Below, in pieces: positions 39,840 through 47,762 of a DNA stretch of 64,000 bases. A model generated the notes under the pieces. The model saw nothing but the letters and a program-made list of their open reading frames with translations. It had not been told where the DNA came from and did no database searches. The first letter of the stretch is position 1, and each line of letters opens with the position of its first letter. The stretch is from NCBI RefSeq assembly GCF_001422925.1, contig NZ_LMNI01000014.1:143159-207158 (forward strand). The letters run 5' to 3'. A program made the translations under genes and the position numbers. The stretch is from Microbacterium sp. Leaf288 (GTDB lineage Bacteria > Actinomycetota > Actinomycetes > Actinomycetales > Microbacteriaceae).

Positions 39840-41314
39840 CCGCGATCGCCGAATCGGGTCGGGTGCATCGGCCCGCAGCATCCGTCCCCCGAAGCGCTGC
39901 CGCTCCGCTCGGGTGGCTGCGGGAGCGCGGGATGGGGGCGAGCATCCTGGTCGCCGCGATCTCGAGCGCGTTCGGGGCGATCCTGCTGAGCGCGACCGGG
40001 TTCATCGCCGCCGTGCTGAAGGCCGATCCGTTCATCGGCGAGAGCGGCACATTGGCCGTGGTGCTCGCGATCATGAGCTTCCTGCTGATCGGCGTCGCGG
40101 TGTACGTCGCGGCCATCGTCACCGCGAACACCTTCGCCACGGTCATCGCGGGGCGTACGCGGCGCATCGCGCTGCTGCGGCTGATCGGCGCCTCGGCGCG
40201 CTCGCAGCGTTCCGAGGTCGCGCGCCAGGGGCTCGTCGTCGGCGTCATCGGCGCTGTGCTCGGGCTCGTCGGCGGGACGCTCGCGTCGTGGGCGGGCGTC
40301 GTGCTCGCGGGTATTGCGTTCGGCATCGAGGACGTGGAGTACGCCGTCGTCCAGCCGGTGCTCGTGGTCCCGGCGGTGGTGGTCGCGCTCACGACGTGGG
40401 CAGCCGCGTGGGCGGGGTCCCGGCGCGTGCTGACCGTCACGCCGCTGCAGGCGCTCGGCGGCTCGGTCGAGGCATCCCACGACGCGTTCACCCGCAAGGG
40501 AGCACGCAACGGTGCGGCGATCACGCTGGTCGGCATCGGCGGGGCGCTGCTCGCGGGAGGCATCGCGCTCGGACTGGTGTCGCCGCTCGGGGTGATCGTC
40601 GCGTTCTTCGGCGGGATCTTCTCGTTCACCGGGCTCGCGCTCGGCGCGACGCTCGTGATGCCTCCGGTCCTGCGGCTCGTGGGCAAGCTGTTCGGTGCGT
40701 CGGCGACGGCGCGGCTGGCGTCGGAGAACGCGCTGCGCTACCCGGAGCGCTCCAGCCGCATGGCGATCGGCGTCGTGATGGGCGTGACGCTGGTGACGAT
40801 GTTCGCCGTCGCGCTCGAGACCGTGAAGGCCGTGCTGACGACGTCGGCCGGCGGCGAGGCCCCGCAGGAGATGACCACGCTGCTCGACACGTTCGCCGGG
40901 ATCATGATGGGTCTCGTCGCGGTCTCCGCGGTCATCGCCGCGGTGGGGCTCGTGAACCTCCTCACGATCGGCGTGGTGCAGCGCCGCCGCGAGCTGGGGC
41001 TGCTGCGCGCGCTCGGCGTCTCGACCGGGCAGGTGCGCCGCATGGTGCTGCTCGAGGCCGCGCACATCACGATCACCGCGACCATCACGGGCCTCGTGCT
41101 CGGCATCGCCTACGGCTGGGCCGGGGCGCAGTCGCTGCTCGGCGCCGTGCCGATGCCGCCGTCGTTCTCGTCGCCGACGCTCGTCGCCCCCGCCGTGCCG
41201 TGGCTCCCCGTGGCGATCATCGTGGTCGCGACGGCGGTGCTCACCCTTGTCGCGGCGGTCGTCCCGACGCGGCTCGCGACGCGGGTCGTCCCGGTCGAGG
41301 CGCTCGCGGACTGA
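39836..41314 (+). CDS. ABC exporter permease with FtsX-type domains
   Basis: 492 residues. The first helix is near residues 35-60. An FtsX-like three-helix block follows (ATVIAGRTRRIALLRLIGASARSQRSEVARQ is the cytoplasmic coupling segment), then a central pair of helices. A second FtsX-like block (VVQRRRELGLLRALGVSTGQVRRMVLLEAAH) closes the protein. It therefore has about ten helices in duplicated arrangement, unlike MacB, which has one block and a large periplasmic domain. The extracytoplasmic part is small. Coupled to the ATPase by a four-base overlap. Confidence 0.9.
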   Translation: MTAIAESGRVHRPAASVPRSAAAPLGWLRERGMGASILVAAISSAFGAILLSATGFIAAVLKADPFIGESGTLAVVLAIMSFLLIGVAVYVAAIVTANTFATVIAGRTRRIALLRLIGASARSQRSEVARQGLVVGVIGAVLGLVGGTLASWAGVVLAGIAFGIEDVEYAVVQPVLVVPAVVVALTTWAAAWAGSRRVLTVTPLQALGGSVEASHDAFTRKGARNGAAITLVGIGGALLAGGIALGLVSPLGVIVAFFGGIFSFTGLALGATLVMPPVLRLVGKLFGASATARLASENALRYPERSSRMAIGVVMGVTLVTMFAVALETVKAVLTTSAGGEAPQEMTTLLDTFAGIMMGLVAVSAVIAAVGLVNLLTIGVVQRRRELGLLRALGVSTGQVRRMVLLEAAHITITATITGLVLGIAYGWAGAQSLLGAVPMPPSFSSPTLVAPAVPWLPVAIIVVATAVLTLVAAVVPTRLATRVVPVEALAD

Positions 41315-41326
41315 GACCGGCGTTCT

Positions 41327-41440
41327 CCCCGGTCGTTGAGCGGAGGGCGCTCCAGCGCCCGAAGTCGAAACGTCCTGGGTTTCCTCGGAAGCCCGGGGCG
41401 TTTCGACTCGCTCGTGCCTCGCTCGCTCAACGACCGGGGG
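41327..41440. repeat. palindromic R1 element between convergent genes
   Basis: Left arm starts CCCCGGTCGTTGAGCG and continues CGAAGTCGAAACG. Right arm (41396-41440) is GGCGTTTCGACTCGCTCG...CTCGCTCAACGACCGGGG. It acts as a bidirectional terminator candidate. The stop codon of the MBL gene (41427) is supplied by the element itself. Confidence 0.75.
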
Positions 41441-42755
41441 GAACGAACGGGACCTGACGGAAGGGGCCGTGCGCGGCGTCGGCCTCGAGCTCGATCCACT
41501 CCTCACCGCCGGTGAGATCGTCGGTCGAGTAGAGGTCGGCGACCTCGCGGAGGGCGGTGACGAGCTGCGGCTGCGGCACGGCGCCGTCGCCCTCGCCGTG
41601 GACGTCCTGGCGGGTCGACATGACGGCGGCGAGCCGGGGAAGGTCGGGCTTGCGGTCCTTCCACAGTGCGTGCAGCGAGCGGGGTGTGGCGTTGCGGCTG
41701 CCGTGGTGACCGACCTTGTACAGGTCGATGCCGGCGAGCCGCTCACGAAGCTGCGGCTCGTCCGTGAGCCGCTCCAGCGTGAGCCGCCAGTTCTCGATCT
41801 GCGCATCGCCCGGGAACAGCATCGACAGTCCCTTGATCTCCAGGAGCAGGATGATGCTGGTGTTGTTGAGGGCGTCGTCGAGGTCGCGCACCAGACGTGC
41901 GGCCGAGTGCGATCGCTGGTTCGCGAGGCGGTCGATGAGCCAGCGCACCGGACCGGGCCCGTGTGCGATCGGGGCGGGGGCGCCGGTGTCGGCGGCAGAG
42001 CCGACGACACGCAGTGAGGCGCCGAGTGCACGGAGCCAGTACTCCGGATCGTCCTCGCGCTGCTTCGCGACGCGCGGGTCCTGATCCACCGTGGGCGGGC
42101 CGAGCACGGTCGCCCGCATCCCCGGCACCACGTCGTCGATGCCCGACTCCATCCCGGCGTGCAGGTACCTGCCCCGGTCGCCGAGCGAGAGCTCGTCCAG
42201 CAGGGCCACCGCTTCGGCGTTCTTGAGCTGGTCCTCGGCGGCCGCCCTCACATCGTCGTCGAGCCCGACGAGCTGGGTCAGCTTGGCGACGTGCTCCTGG
42301 GCCTGTGCGAGCAGCGCGGCGTACCGCACGGACGCGCTGGTGAGGCCGTTCGGCGGCTCGGCCGCAGCCAGGCCCGGGTCTCCGGGGCCGTTCGCCGTCG
42401 CCGACAGCCTCGGATCCTCGGTCCACGACCGCAGCACGAGCGTGGGCGCGAGCCTCTTCATGATGGTCGCGCCCGCGTCGACCTCGAACCCCCGCAGGTG
42501 GTCCCGGTGGCGATGGGTGACCACGAGCACGTCGAGCCGGCCGCCCGTGTGCTTCTCGATCAGCGCGGCGACGTCGCCCATACGGCCGCGGGCCATGCCT
42601 TCGCGCGGTGAATGGCTCGTGCCGTAGTCGATGAGGATGTGCCGCTCGGAGCGGCCGTCGGAGAGCGGCTCGTCGTACTCGACGGACACCAGGAAGCAGT
42701 CGCCGAAGCCGACCTGGTACATGCGGACGCGAACGCGGATCGGAGTGCTCACCAT
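41427..42755 (-). CDS. ComEC/Rec2-like metallo-beta-lactamase-fold hydrolase
   Basis: 442 residues (ATG 42755; GTG 42752 has better ribosome-site spacing). The MBL fold opens with MYQVGFGDCFLVSVEYDEP and ILIDYGTSHSP, then the metal motif VVTHRHRDHLRGF (HxHxDH) near residue 80. Later come LSMLFPGDAQIENW and YKVGHHGSRNATPRSL (terminal metal His). GxGDCFL...HHGSRN is the ComEC-MBL signature, but there are no membrane helices, so it is a soluble enzyme. A charged insertion of about 110 residues separates the metal motifs. It overlaps the upstream metallopeptidase gene and surely forms a two-gene operon with it. Substrate could be a nucleic acid or nucleotide. Confidence 0.85.
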   Translation of the reverse strand: MVSTPIRVRVRMYQVGFGDCFLVSVEYDEPLSDGRSERHILIDYGTSHSPREGMARGRMGDVAALIEKHTGGRLDVLVVTHRHRDHLRGFEVDAGATIMKRLAPTLVLRSWTEDPRLSATANGPGDPGLAAAEPPNGLTSASVRYAALLAQAQEHVAKLTQLVGLDDDVRAAAEDQLKNAEAVALLDELSLGDRGRYLHAGMESGIDDVVPGMRATVLGPPTVDQDPRVAKQREDDPEYWLRALGASLRVVGSAADTGAPAPIAHGPGPVRWLIDRLANQRSHSAARLVRDLDDALNNTSIILLLEIKGLSMLFPGDAQIENWRLTLERLTDEPQLRERLAGIDLYKVGHHGSRNATPRSLHALWKDRKPDLPRLAAVMSTRQDVHGEGDGAVPQPQLVTALREVADLYSTDDLTGGEEWIELEADAAHGPFRQVPFVPPGR

Positions 42756-44491
42756 GTCTCCCCGGAGCTCTGCTCGGTGCGGTGCAGCTCGGCGAACGTC
42801 TGCCCGCGAGCCGCCCCGTCCGAGAAGCCGAGGCGGCGCTTCGAATCCATGCGGCCGGTGCGGGCGAGGTGGTCGAGCCGCAGCTGCTGGCGACGCCAGT
42901 CGTCGAGCCGCTTGTGGATGTGCAGCTTGAGCCGGCCGAACTGGTCGAAGATCAGCGTCCCGCCGCCGAACAGCTGCACGGGCGTGCTCGGATCGATCGC
43001 CGGCGAGAGCTGGAGCCCCGACTCGTCGGTGAACTCCCGCGCGGTCATGTCGGCCATCTGGACGTATGTGGCGACCGACTCCGGCACGATCAGTCCGTCG
43101 GGACCGATCCGCTGCGTCGGCAGCACCGACTCGATCACCGTGTAGTAGTCGGTCGACACGTCGAGGCGACGGGCGTTCTGCCAGAGGAAGCGCGACACCT
43201 CGTCGCGGTCGCTGCGGAGCCCTGCGAAGTTGATCCCGAGGTAGCGGGGTGGCAGCTCCGACTCGAGCACGTCGGTCACCCGGCCGGATGGGAGCGTGAT
43301 GCCGGCCTTGGCGAACCCGTCGACCAGGAGCTTGCGGTAGCCGAGGTCGTCGTCGGGCACGACCTCGTTGTCGGCCAGCAGCACCGCGTTGAGGAGGTCG
43401 CCGAAGTCGAACTCGACGGGCGGCAGGTAGTCGAGGCCGCGGATCAGCATCGTGAGCAGCTGGGACGCCGCCTTCGCGCCCTCCTCGGCGGCCCGCGCGC
43501 GGTCGACGGTGACACCCTTGCCGGTCGCCGCCGGGCCGTTCGGCCGTGAGAACAGCGCCTGCAGTCGCATGTACCAGATGTCGATGAGCAGATCGAAGGC
43601 GATCGCCACCAGCACCTCGCCGCGCTGGTGCGGCTCGAGGAAGTCGGTCCGCTTCGCCCAGTCGGCGGGCGGCGGCTTCAGCGCCGACTCCCGCAGCGCG
43701 CCGCGGCCCTGGGTCAGCACGCTGCCGATCTGCTCGGCGACGCGGGCGAGCATGTTCTTGCGCAGCGCCTCGGGCTCCACGTGGCTTCGCGGGATGCGCC
43801 CGCTCTTGTCGGGCTTGCCGAGCGCCTGCTCGATGACCGGGCGCATCGAGAACACCGAGAGCAGCGCCACGATGTCGGCGAAGCCCTCGTGGAATGCGGC
43901 CTGGTCGGGAAGGCTCGGCTCGAGGAACCGGCCCCGCAGTCCGTCGAGCACGGCGTGCGTCGTCTCGTGCACCACCACGTCGTGGCTCAGGCACGTGTAG
44001 ATCGTTTCTCCGGTCGGGTCGGCGGGCGGCACGTAGCCGAACAGCAGTGCGCGGTCCTCGAACGAGTAGTAGGCGTTCGCCTCGGCGAACGCGTGCGGCA
44101 CGAGGAACAGCTGGTGGCTGCGGAATCCCCACGGAAGCCGGCGGCCCAGCGCCGTCTCGAACGTCGCGAGCGTGCGCGCGGCGGTGGCGTACACATGCTG
44201 CGCGTGGAAGGCCCAGTCGGTGCGCAGCACGTCGTCGGTCGCCTCCGCGAAGAGGTCGTCCTTGCCCAGCGGCTCGTGCTTGACGTAGCGGCCGGTGGCG
44301 GTGTCGTAGTCGACCACGTGCAGGCGGGCTCCGCGGGGTCCGTCCTCCATGCGCGACCACGGCACCTTCACGTTGGCGGTGAGGATGCTCGCGTCGTCAC
44401 CGCTCACCGACGGATCCTGTGCGATGAGCCGCAGCGTGATGTGCGTGCGCGGCTCGTCGGCGGGTTCCGCGAATTCGACACCGTCCGCCAT
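42749..44491 (-). CDS. gluzincin-type zinc metallopeptidase (HExxH), cytoplasmic
   Basis: 580 residues from ATG 44491. The zinc site is VVVHETTHAVLDGLRGRF (His175-Glu176-xx-His179) plus the third ligand Glu202 in AAFHEGFADIVALLSVF. This HExxH...HEGFAD layout is like thermolysin-family gluzincins, but there is no signal peptide or propeptide. The N-terminus (about 1-150) is a beta-rich domain. The C-terminal 230 residues contain no domain I recognise and end in a basic segment (LHIHKRLDDWRRQQL). It is followed with a 7-bp overlap by a ComEC-like MBL protein. The pairing of a cytoplasmic protease and a nuclease-like hydrolase suggests a conflict or stress cassette (inference). Confidence 0.82.
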   Translation of the reverse strand: MADGVEFAEPADEPRTHITLRLIAQDPSVSGDDASILTANVKVPWSRMEDGPRGARLHVVDYDTATGRYVKHEPLGKDDLFAEATDDVLRTDWAFHAQHVYATAARTLATFETALGRRLPWGFRSHQLFLVPHAFAEANAYYSFEDRALLFGYVPPADPTGETIYTCLSHDVVVHETTHAVLDGLRGRFLEPSLPDQAAFHEGFADIVALLSVFSMRPVIEQALGKPDKSGRIPRSHVEPEALRKNMLARVAEQIGSVLTQGRGALRESALKPPPADWAKRTDFLEPHQRGEVLVAIAFDLLIDIWYMRLQALFSRPNGPAATGKGVTVDRARAAEEGAKAASQLLTMLIRGLDYLPPVEFDFGDLLNAVLLADNEVVPDDDLGYRKLLVDGFAKAGITLPSGRVTDVLESELPPRYLGINFAGLRSDRDEVSRFLWQNARRLDVSTDYYTVIESVLPTQRIGPDGLIVPESVATYVQMADMTAREFTDESGLQLSPAIDPSTPVQLFGGGTLIFDQFGRLKLHIHKRLDDWRRQQLRLDHLARTGRMDSKRRLGFSDGAARGQTFAELHRTEQSSGETW

Positions 44492-44630
44492 GTCACACCC
44501 CCAGGGTCTACGGCTCCACAATGCAGCGACTTGCCCCGCTCTGGAAGAGGGTCGCCGCGCAGTCCTGATACCGAGGGGGTCTGGAGCGCAAGGGGGTGCG
44601 TGAGCGGGCGCACGGGTGCAGGCTGGCCGC

Positions 44631-45224
44631 ATGCAGATCGAGATCGTTGAGCACGAACCGCCCTATCGCGTCGGCGTGATCGTCGGCAGCCTCTCGCGCG
44701 AGTCCGTCAACCGGCGTCTGGCACTCGCCGTGCAGCGCCTCGCGCCGCCCGAACTCGAGTTCTTCGAGATCTCCTACGCCGACCTTCCGCTGTACAACCG
44801 CGACCTCGACGCCGACTATCCGCAGGCGGCGCTCGAATTCAAGGAGGCGGTGCGTTCCTCCGACGCGCTGCTCTTCGTGACGCCCGAGTACAACCGTTCG
44901 ATCCCCGGCGCGCTCAAGAACGCGATCGACTGGGGCAGCCGGCCGTGGGGTCAGAACGCGTGGAGCGACAAGCCGGTCGCCGTCATCGGCGCCTCGCCCG
45001 GGCAGATCGGCACCGCCGTCGGCCAGCAGTCGCTGCGGAGCACCCTGAGCTTCCTCAACGCACGCCAGATGACCACCCCCGAGGCGTACATCCACTTCAC
45101 GCCGGGGCTCATCGAGGCCGACGGCGAGGTGACCGTCGCCTCGACCGAGGAGTTCCTCCGCACCTTCATGGTGAAGTTCCTCGAGTACACCGCGCGCGTG
45201 CTGACGGTGATCCCGCAGACGTGA
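44631..45224 (+). CDS. NADPH-dependent FMN reductase family protein
   Basis: 197 residues, flavodoxin-like fold. VGVIVGSLSRESVNRRLA is the phosphate-binding loop, PLYNRDLD and FVTPEYNRSIPGALKNAIDW are the family motifs (SsuE/ArsH/ChrR type quinone or azo reductases), and VAVIGASPGQIGTAV follows. The start at 44631 is taken for the family N-terminus. The gene is divergent from the metallopeptidase with 139 bp between them. Function is probably detoxifying reduction of quinones or metals. Confidence 0.9.
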   Translation: MQIEIVEHEPPYRVGVIVGSLSRESVNRRLALAVQRLAPPELEFFEISYADLPLYNRDLDADYPQAALEFKEAVRSSDALLFVTPEYNRSIPGALKNAIDWGSRPWGQNAWSDKPVAVIGASPGQIGTAVGQQSLRSTLSFLNARQMTTPEAYIHFTPGLIEADGEVTVASTEEFLRTFMVKFLEYTARVLTVIPQT

Positions 45225-45261
45225 TGATGACGGATGCCGCGGCCCGCAGCATCCTCATCAC
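45221..45261. terminator. hairpin covering both stop codons of convergent genes
   Basis: Inner arms GGATGCCGCGG/CCGCAGCATCC (one mismatch) and outer GTGATGA/TCATCAC. Contains the stops at 45222 and 45258. Confidence 0.7.
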
Positions 45262-45767
45262 TCGTCGTCGCGTGGTCCGGGGTCGTGGGACCACGAGGGC
45301 GCGAGGGCGCGCACGCGTGCGGCGCGCCACTGCCACATGCCCCACAGCACCGGCCACAGGAGGGGCGCCGTCGGGCCGCCGATGACGAGCCGGTCGCGCC
45401 ACAGCGTCTTGCCGGGCTGACCGGGCGCCGGCGACACCGCCATCTGGTGGTCCCAGACGTCGAGGCTGGCGAGCGGGCCCGTGAGCGGGATGCCGCTGTC
45501 GCGGAAGATCCGGACACGGCCGCCGGGCTCGTCCACGGAGCGCTCGCTGACGTGGATGAGCTGCCTCCCCATCGGCACCGCGCCGAACGCCGACAGCTGC
45601 ACCGGCACGTCGTCGCCGGGGGTCCACGATGTCGGCAGCCCGCTCGGCACGAGCGGGGCGAGGTCCATCAGCGGGCCGTAGAGCTCGGCGACGGCGCGGG
45701 GCGAATGCACCGCCCGCCACGCCGCATCGGCGTCGCAGTCGATCACGAACTTCAGCAGAATCCGCAT
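45258..45767 (-). CDS. conserved hypothetical protein, SRPBCC-like
   Basis: 169 residues. MRILLKFVIDCDADAAWRAVHSPRAVAELYGPLM resembles the start of a START/SRPBCC hydrophobic-ligand-binding domain. A beta-sheet region follows (VSERSVDEPGGRVRIFRDSGIP, WDHQMAVSPA). The LLWPVLWGMWQWRAARVRAL stretch near the end is the expected long C-terminal helix. No catalytic motif is seen. The start ATG 45767 is the first in a sensible N-terminus. It is divergent from comB across a repeat-bearing 180-bp gap. Confidence 0.7.
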   Translation of the reverse strand: MRILLKFVIDCDADAAWRAVHSPRAVAELYGPLMDLAPLVPSGLPTSWTPGDDVPVQLSAFGAVPMGRQLIHVSERSVDEPGGRVRIFRDSGIPLTGPLASLDVWDHQMAVSPAPGQPGKTLWRDRLVIGGPTAPLLWPVLWGMWQWRAARVRALAPSWSHDPGPRDDE

Positions 45768-45826
45768 GCGCTCCAGTGTGGCATTCGCCTCTCCGGTTCG
45801 AGTCGGGCTTGCGCCGACGTCCGCAT

Positions 45827-45892
45827 CATGCGCTCTCGCCGAGAGCACGCGATGTGCGCGTGCACGACGTGTCGTCTCGGTGGGAGCACATG
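45827..45892. repeat. palindrome of repeat family P in a divergent intergenic region
   Basis: Forward copy 45827-45851 (CATGCGCTCTCGCCGAGAGC core) and reverse copy 45868-45892 pair imperfectly around 16 nt. Both resemble the four copies at 20495-20598. Confidence 0.6.
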
Positions 45893-45935
45893 ATCGGCGC
45901 GGGGCACCGAGGACGGGAAGAAGGATGCTGCCGCC

Positions 45936-45941
45936 TACGCT
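45936..45941 (+). promoter_or_regulatory. -10-like TACGCT, leaderless start of comB
   Basis: TACGCT, six bases (GGACGG), then ATG 45948. Confidence 0.5.
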
Positions 45942-45947
45942 GGACGG

Positions 45948-46589
45948 ATGCCCGAGAGAGCGTTCGACCAGCACCGCTACCAGGTCCGCCACGACTGGGG
46001 GATCGATGGGCTCCGTCGCCTCGCCCCCGCGGACGTCGTCGTGGTCGTCGACGTGCTCCGGTTCTCCACGACGGTGACGGACGCCGTCGCCCGGGGCGAG
46101 ACCGTGCCCCTCGACCCCTCGGCGCACGCGGTGTCGATCAACGGCGCGGCCGTGGCCGACGCGGCGGCGCAGTCCGGCGCCGTGGTGCTGCTCGGATGCC
46201 TCCGCAACGCCGCCGCGGTCGCCCGGGCTCTGCTCGACCTCCAGCACGAGCGCGGTGCGCGCACGAGCATCGCCGTGATCGCAGCGGGCGAGCTCGCCGG
46301 CCGTGACACCGGCGCTCCGCTCCGGTTCGCGGTCGAGGATCAGCTCGGCGCCGGTGCGATCGTCGACGCGCTCGGCGACCTCGGCGTCGACCACACCTCG
46401 CCCGAGGCGGCGGTGGCGTGCGAGTCGTTCCGTGGGCTGCGTGGCGCCGTCCGGCACCTGCTGACGGCCAGCGGCTCCGGGCAGGAGCTTCTCGACCGCG
46501 ACACCCGCGACGAGGTGCTGAACGCGGCCGCGGTGGATGCAGCATCCGTCGTCCCGGTCCTGCGCGACGGGGCGTTCGTCGCGTACTGA
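45948..46589 (+). CDS. comB: 2-phosphosulfolactate phosphatase family protein (ComB)
   Basis: 213 residues. DVLRFSTTVTDAVARGE near the N-terminus, VVLLGCLRNAAAVAR in the middle and RFAVEDQLGAGAIVDAL/ACESFRGLRG after are the ComB family signatures. ComB removes phosphate from 2-phosphosulfolactate in sulfolactate/coenzyme M biosynthesis. No ComA or other sulfolactate gene is present here, so the real substrate in this organism may differ. Expressed from its own leaderless promoter; SprT follows in the opposite direction after 6 bp. Confidence 0.85.
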   Translation: MPERAFDQHRYQVRHDWGIDGLRRLAPADVVVVVDVLRFSTTVTDAVARGETVPLDPSAHAVSINGAAVADAAAQSGAVVLLGCLRNAAAVARALLDLQHERGARTSIAVIAAGELAGRDTGAPLRFAVEDQLGAGAIVDALGDLGVDHTSPEAAVACESFRGLRGAVRHLLTASGSGQELLDRDTRDEVLNAAAVDAASVVPVLRDGAFVAY

Positions 46590-46595
46590 CGCGGC

Positions 46596-47087
46596 TCAGT
46601 CGCGCGGGGTCATCGCGGCCAGGCGCGTCGCGCGCGTGATCTCGCGGCGCGTCCACGTGAAGGCGTGGCGCTCGTCGAAGTGCGGGGCGCACTTCGCGCA
46701 CGACGTCGGCCGGGTCGCCTTGCGGTGACGGTAGGCGACGTGCCCCGCGGGGCAGACGCCGATCCACGGCGCGAGCTCGGTCGCCGTCTCGCCGTTGTGG
46801 GTGGTGCCGCCGACATAGCCGAGGTCGCGCGCGACGGCCTTCCACCGCGCGCCGTGGCCGGCACGCGGCCCGGCCAATGCGTGGGCCACCTCGTGCAGCA
46901 GCGTCTGGTGGTTGGTGTCGTCGTCGTACCGCGCCGCGAGGTAGCGCGAGACGCTGATGCGCTTGTGCGTGTAGTCGCACAGCCCGGCCCGGCGCTTCGC
47001 GTTGTCGAACGCGAAGCTCCACGAGTCGTCGAGGTGAAGGGCGATGAGGGCCTCGGCCCAGTGCCGCACGCGATGCAGATCCGACAT
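46596..47087 (-). CDS. SprT-like zinc protease family protein
   Basis: 163 residues. The SprT-like domain has the zinc motif LLHEVAHALAG (His65, Glu66, His69) and a following GARWKAVARDLGY that supplies the third-ligand region. The C-terminus has a zinc-ribbon-like pair of Cys motifs (CPAGH..., CAKC). SprT/Spartan-type proteins cleave DNA-protein crosslinks in eukaryotes; the bacterial role is unproven. The start at 47087 gives the family N-terminus (MSDLHRVRHWAEALIALH). Confidence 0.88.
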   Translation of the reverse strand: MSDLHRVRHWAEALIALHLDDSWSFAFDNAKRRAGLCDYTHKRISVSRYLAARYDDDTNHQTLLHEVAHALAGPRAGHGARWKAVARDLGYVGGTTHNGETATELAPWIGVCPAGHVAYRHRKATRPTSCAKCAPHFDERHAFTWTRREITRATRLAAMTPRD

Positions 47088-47094
47088 GTGCGCG

Positions 47095-47100
47095 AGACTA
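47095..47100 (-). promoter_or_regulatory. -10-like TAGTCT before the SprT-like gene
   Basis: TAGTCT on the minus strand, seven bases before ATG 47087. Confidence 0.45.
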
Positions 47101-47137
47101 GAACGTATCTCCGACACTCCGGCTCAGGGTGCCCACC

Positions 47138-47665
47138 TCAGCTGGCGACGGATGCCGCGGCCCGGCGCCGGTCGGCGGCGTCGATCGCGAGGAGGGTCGA
47201 CTCGAGCTGGTCCTCGGTGGCGCCGGACTCCTGGCGCAGGAATAGCGCGCGCTTGAAGTCCTTGCGGGCGGCCTCGAAGTCGCCGGCGTCGTAGTTGACC
47301 TTGCCGCGGTGCTGGTAGGCGAAGGCCCCGATGCCGGCCCAGCCCTGCCCGTCGGCCTCTTCGGCGCACGTGGTGAGCTCCTGATCGGCGGCGCCGTACG
47401 CGCCACGGGCCTGCAGCACCGTGGCGTGCAGGATGCGGGCGCGCAGCAGGTCCTTGCGGGTGCCCGCCATGCGCGCGACGCGCACCGACTGCTCCGAGAT
47501 GACGAGAGCCTCGTCGGGGCGATCCAGGACCTTGAGCAGCCAGACGCGCTCGAGCAGCGCCGGAAGGCTGCGCTGATCGCCGATCTCTTCGAGCCGCTCC
47601 TGGCACTGGCTCGCGTTCACCTTCTCGCGGAGAGTGTCGGGATCGTACCCGCTGATGTAGCTCAC
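47138..47665 (-). CDS. tetratricopeptide-repeat-like protein
   Basis: 175 residues from GTG 47665, preceded by AAGGGAG. All-helical with repeated 34-residue-like units: ALLERVWLLKVLDRPDEALVISEQSV, LLRARILHATVLQARGAYGAADQEL and AFAYQHRGKVNYDAGDFEAARKDFKRAL. The last is a near-canonical TPR. It has no signal or catalytic part, so it is probably a protein-interaction adaptor. The isolated gene between SprT and the methyltransferase-like gene gives no partner. Confidence 0.8.
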   Translation of the reverse strand: MSYISGYDPDTLREKVNASQCQERLEEIGDQRSLPALLERVWLLKVLDRPDEALVISEQSVRVARMAGTRKDLLRARILHATVLQARGAYGAADQELTTCAEEADGQGWAGIGAFAYQHRGKVNYDAGDFEAARKDFKRALFLRQESGATEDQLESTLLAIDAADRRRAAASVAS

Positions 47666-47762
47666 GTCTGACTCCCTTCGCCGCGCCGGTGGCTCCTCCA
47701 GTTTGCCTTGCCGCTTCCCGGGACGCGGTCGTGCCACGCCGGGTCGCGGCATCCGTGAACCG

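Noticed and set aside
41427..42755. Competence protein ComEC
   Set aside because: Only the MBL part is present. There are no membrane helices and no ComEA/ComF partners, so it is not the DNA-uptake channel.
45790..45830. tRNA-like GGTTCGAGTC sequence
   Set aside because: No acceptor, D or anticodon stem can be built around it.
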